This document shows positions 4,824 to 5,354 of a stretch of DNA of 5,354 nt, in pieces. Both the position numbers and the translations under genes were made by a program. Location: the NCBI GenBank assembly GCA_009885185.1, contig VFLF01000467.1, positions 1-5,354 on the forward strand. Reading direction: 5' to 3'. The DNA is from Nitrosomonadales bacterium. Lineage in GTDB: Bacteria > Pseudomonadota > Gammaproteobacteria > Burkholderiales > SG8-41. Within the stretch, counting starts at the first letter, position 1. Each line of letters opens with the position of its first letter. Under the pieces are notes generated by a model. The model ran no database searches. It was given only the letters and a program-made list of their open reading frames with translations, and was not told the origin of the DNA.

Positions 4824-5354
4824 ATGAAAATCGCAATCGTTGGTGGCGGCATCGGCGGACTGGCCACCGCGCTGGCCATGACACAGGCCGGTTTTACCGT
4901 CACGGTGTACGAGCGCTCGGCGCAACTGGTGGATCAGGGCGCGGGCATCACGCTGGCGCCCAATGCCACGCGCGTGCTCTATCACCTGGGGCTGGGCCCC
5001 GTGCTGGAAGAGACTGCCGTGACGCCGCCGCAAACGGAATACCGGCATTACCGCACCGGCGCGGTGATTCTGCGCATGATGACGAAGGATTTTCGCTCGC
5101 TCTACGGCGCGCCCTATCTGCGGCTGCACCGCTGGGACTTGCAGCACGCGATGATCTCGCGTCTCGCCGAGATCGCGCCGGGCGCGCTGCGGCTTGGCGC
5201 GAGCGTTGAGCGCATCGAACCGAGCGGCGAGCGCGTGGCGCTCACGTTCGCGGATGGCCGCACGGAAACCGCCGATGTGGTTGTCGCCGCTGACGGCATC
5301 CGTTCATCGATACGCGAAAGCTTGTTCCATCCGGCGCCGCCGGTGTTCAGTGGC
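4824..5354 (+). CDS. FAD-dependent monooxygenase, aromatic-ring hydroxylase type (partial, C-terminus off right edge)
   Basis: The first 177 codons are present and the frame is open at the edge. Class A flavoprotein monooxygenases use NAD(P)H and oxygen to hydroxylate aromatic or related substrates in the cytoplasm. The N-terminus begins directly with the dinucleotide-binding fold MKIAIVGGGIGGLATALAM (GxGxxG at 7-12), ending in VYER with Glu30 for the FAD ribose. GAGITLAPNATRVLYHLGL (39-57) is typical of the salicylate-hydroxylase-like branch. LRLHRWDLQHAMI (99-111) carries the conserved Arg103 near the flavin. VVVAADGIRSSIRESLF (152-168) is the DG motif that contacts both FAD and NAD(P)H. 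The later GD motif and substrate region lie outside the window, so the substrate cannot be named. The gene starts a rightward transcript divergent from the SEL1 gene. Confidence 0.93.
   Translation, partial: MKIAIVGGGIGGLATALAMTQAGFTVTVYERSAQLVDQGAGITLAPNATRVLYHLGLGPVLEETAVTPPQTEYRHYRTGAVILRMMTKDFRSLYGAPYLRLHRWDLQHAMISRLAEIAPGALRLGASVERIEPSGERVALTFADGRTETADVVVAADGIRSSIRESLFHPAPPVFSG

Noticed and set aside
4677..5147. 156-codon open frame on the minus strand opposite the monooxygenase start
   Set aside because: It overlaps the intergenic control region and the FAD-binding motifs of the + strand gene and shows no motif of its own.

Overview
The window looks like a piece of a GC-rich betaproteobacterial chromosome, most likely Burkholderiales. 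Two things suggest this: the tightly packed birA-coaX-SPOR gene order on the minus strand, and a Bug-family (TctC-like) periplasmic receptor, a family greatly expanded in Bordetella, Cupriavidus and relatives. This assignment is inference from gene content and base composition; no similarity search was run.

Layout. Positions 1-2139 (minus strand) hold a three-gene operon read right to left: birA (biotin protein ligase with an N-terminal DNA-binding domain), coaX (type III pantothenate kinase, first step of CoA synthesis) and a membrane-anchored SPOR-domain protein cut by the left edge. birA and coaX overlap by 4 bases (ATGA); coaX and the SPOR gene are 4 bases apart. A 116-base divergent gap (2140-2255) carries a good sigma70-type promoter reading right. 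Next comes a solitary Bug receptor gene (2256-3221) and, 14 bases on, a 90-residue gene (3236-3508) whose C-terminal half looks like a ribbon-helix-helix DNA-binding fold. After a 96-base convergent gap, a secreted protein of seven exact-length SEL1 repeats runs on the minus strand (3605-4624). A 199-base divergent gap (4625-4823) separates it from the start of a FAD-dependent aromatic-ring hydroxylase-type monooxygenase (4824 to the right edge, partial).

How the genes may work together. birA and coaX both serve cofactor metabolism (biotin attachment, CoA synthesis), and their coupling looks conserved and housekeeping. The Bug receptor would bind a small organic acid or similar solute in the periplasm, and the flavin monooxygenase could act on an aromatic compound. 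No TctA/TctB membrane partners are in view, so the substrate link is only a guess. No mobile element, CRISPR array, tRNA or rRNA was seen. I did not find a clearly novel system. The items most worth a second look are the small ribbon-helix-helix-like gene behind the receptor, the short repeat-encoded tail of CoaX, and the SEL1 protein.
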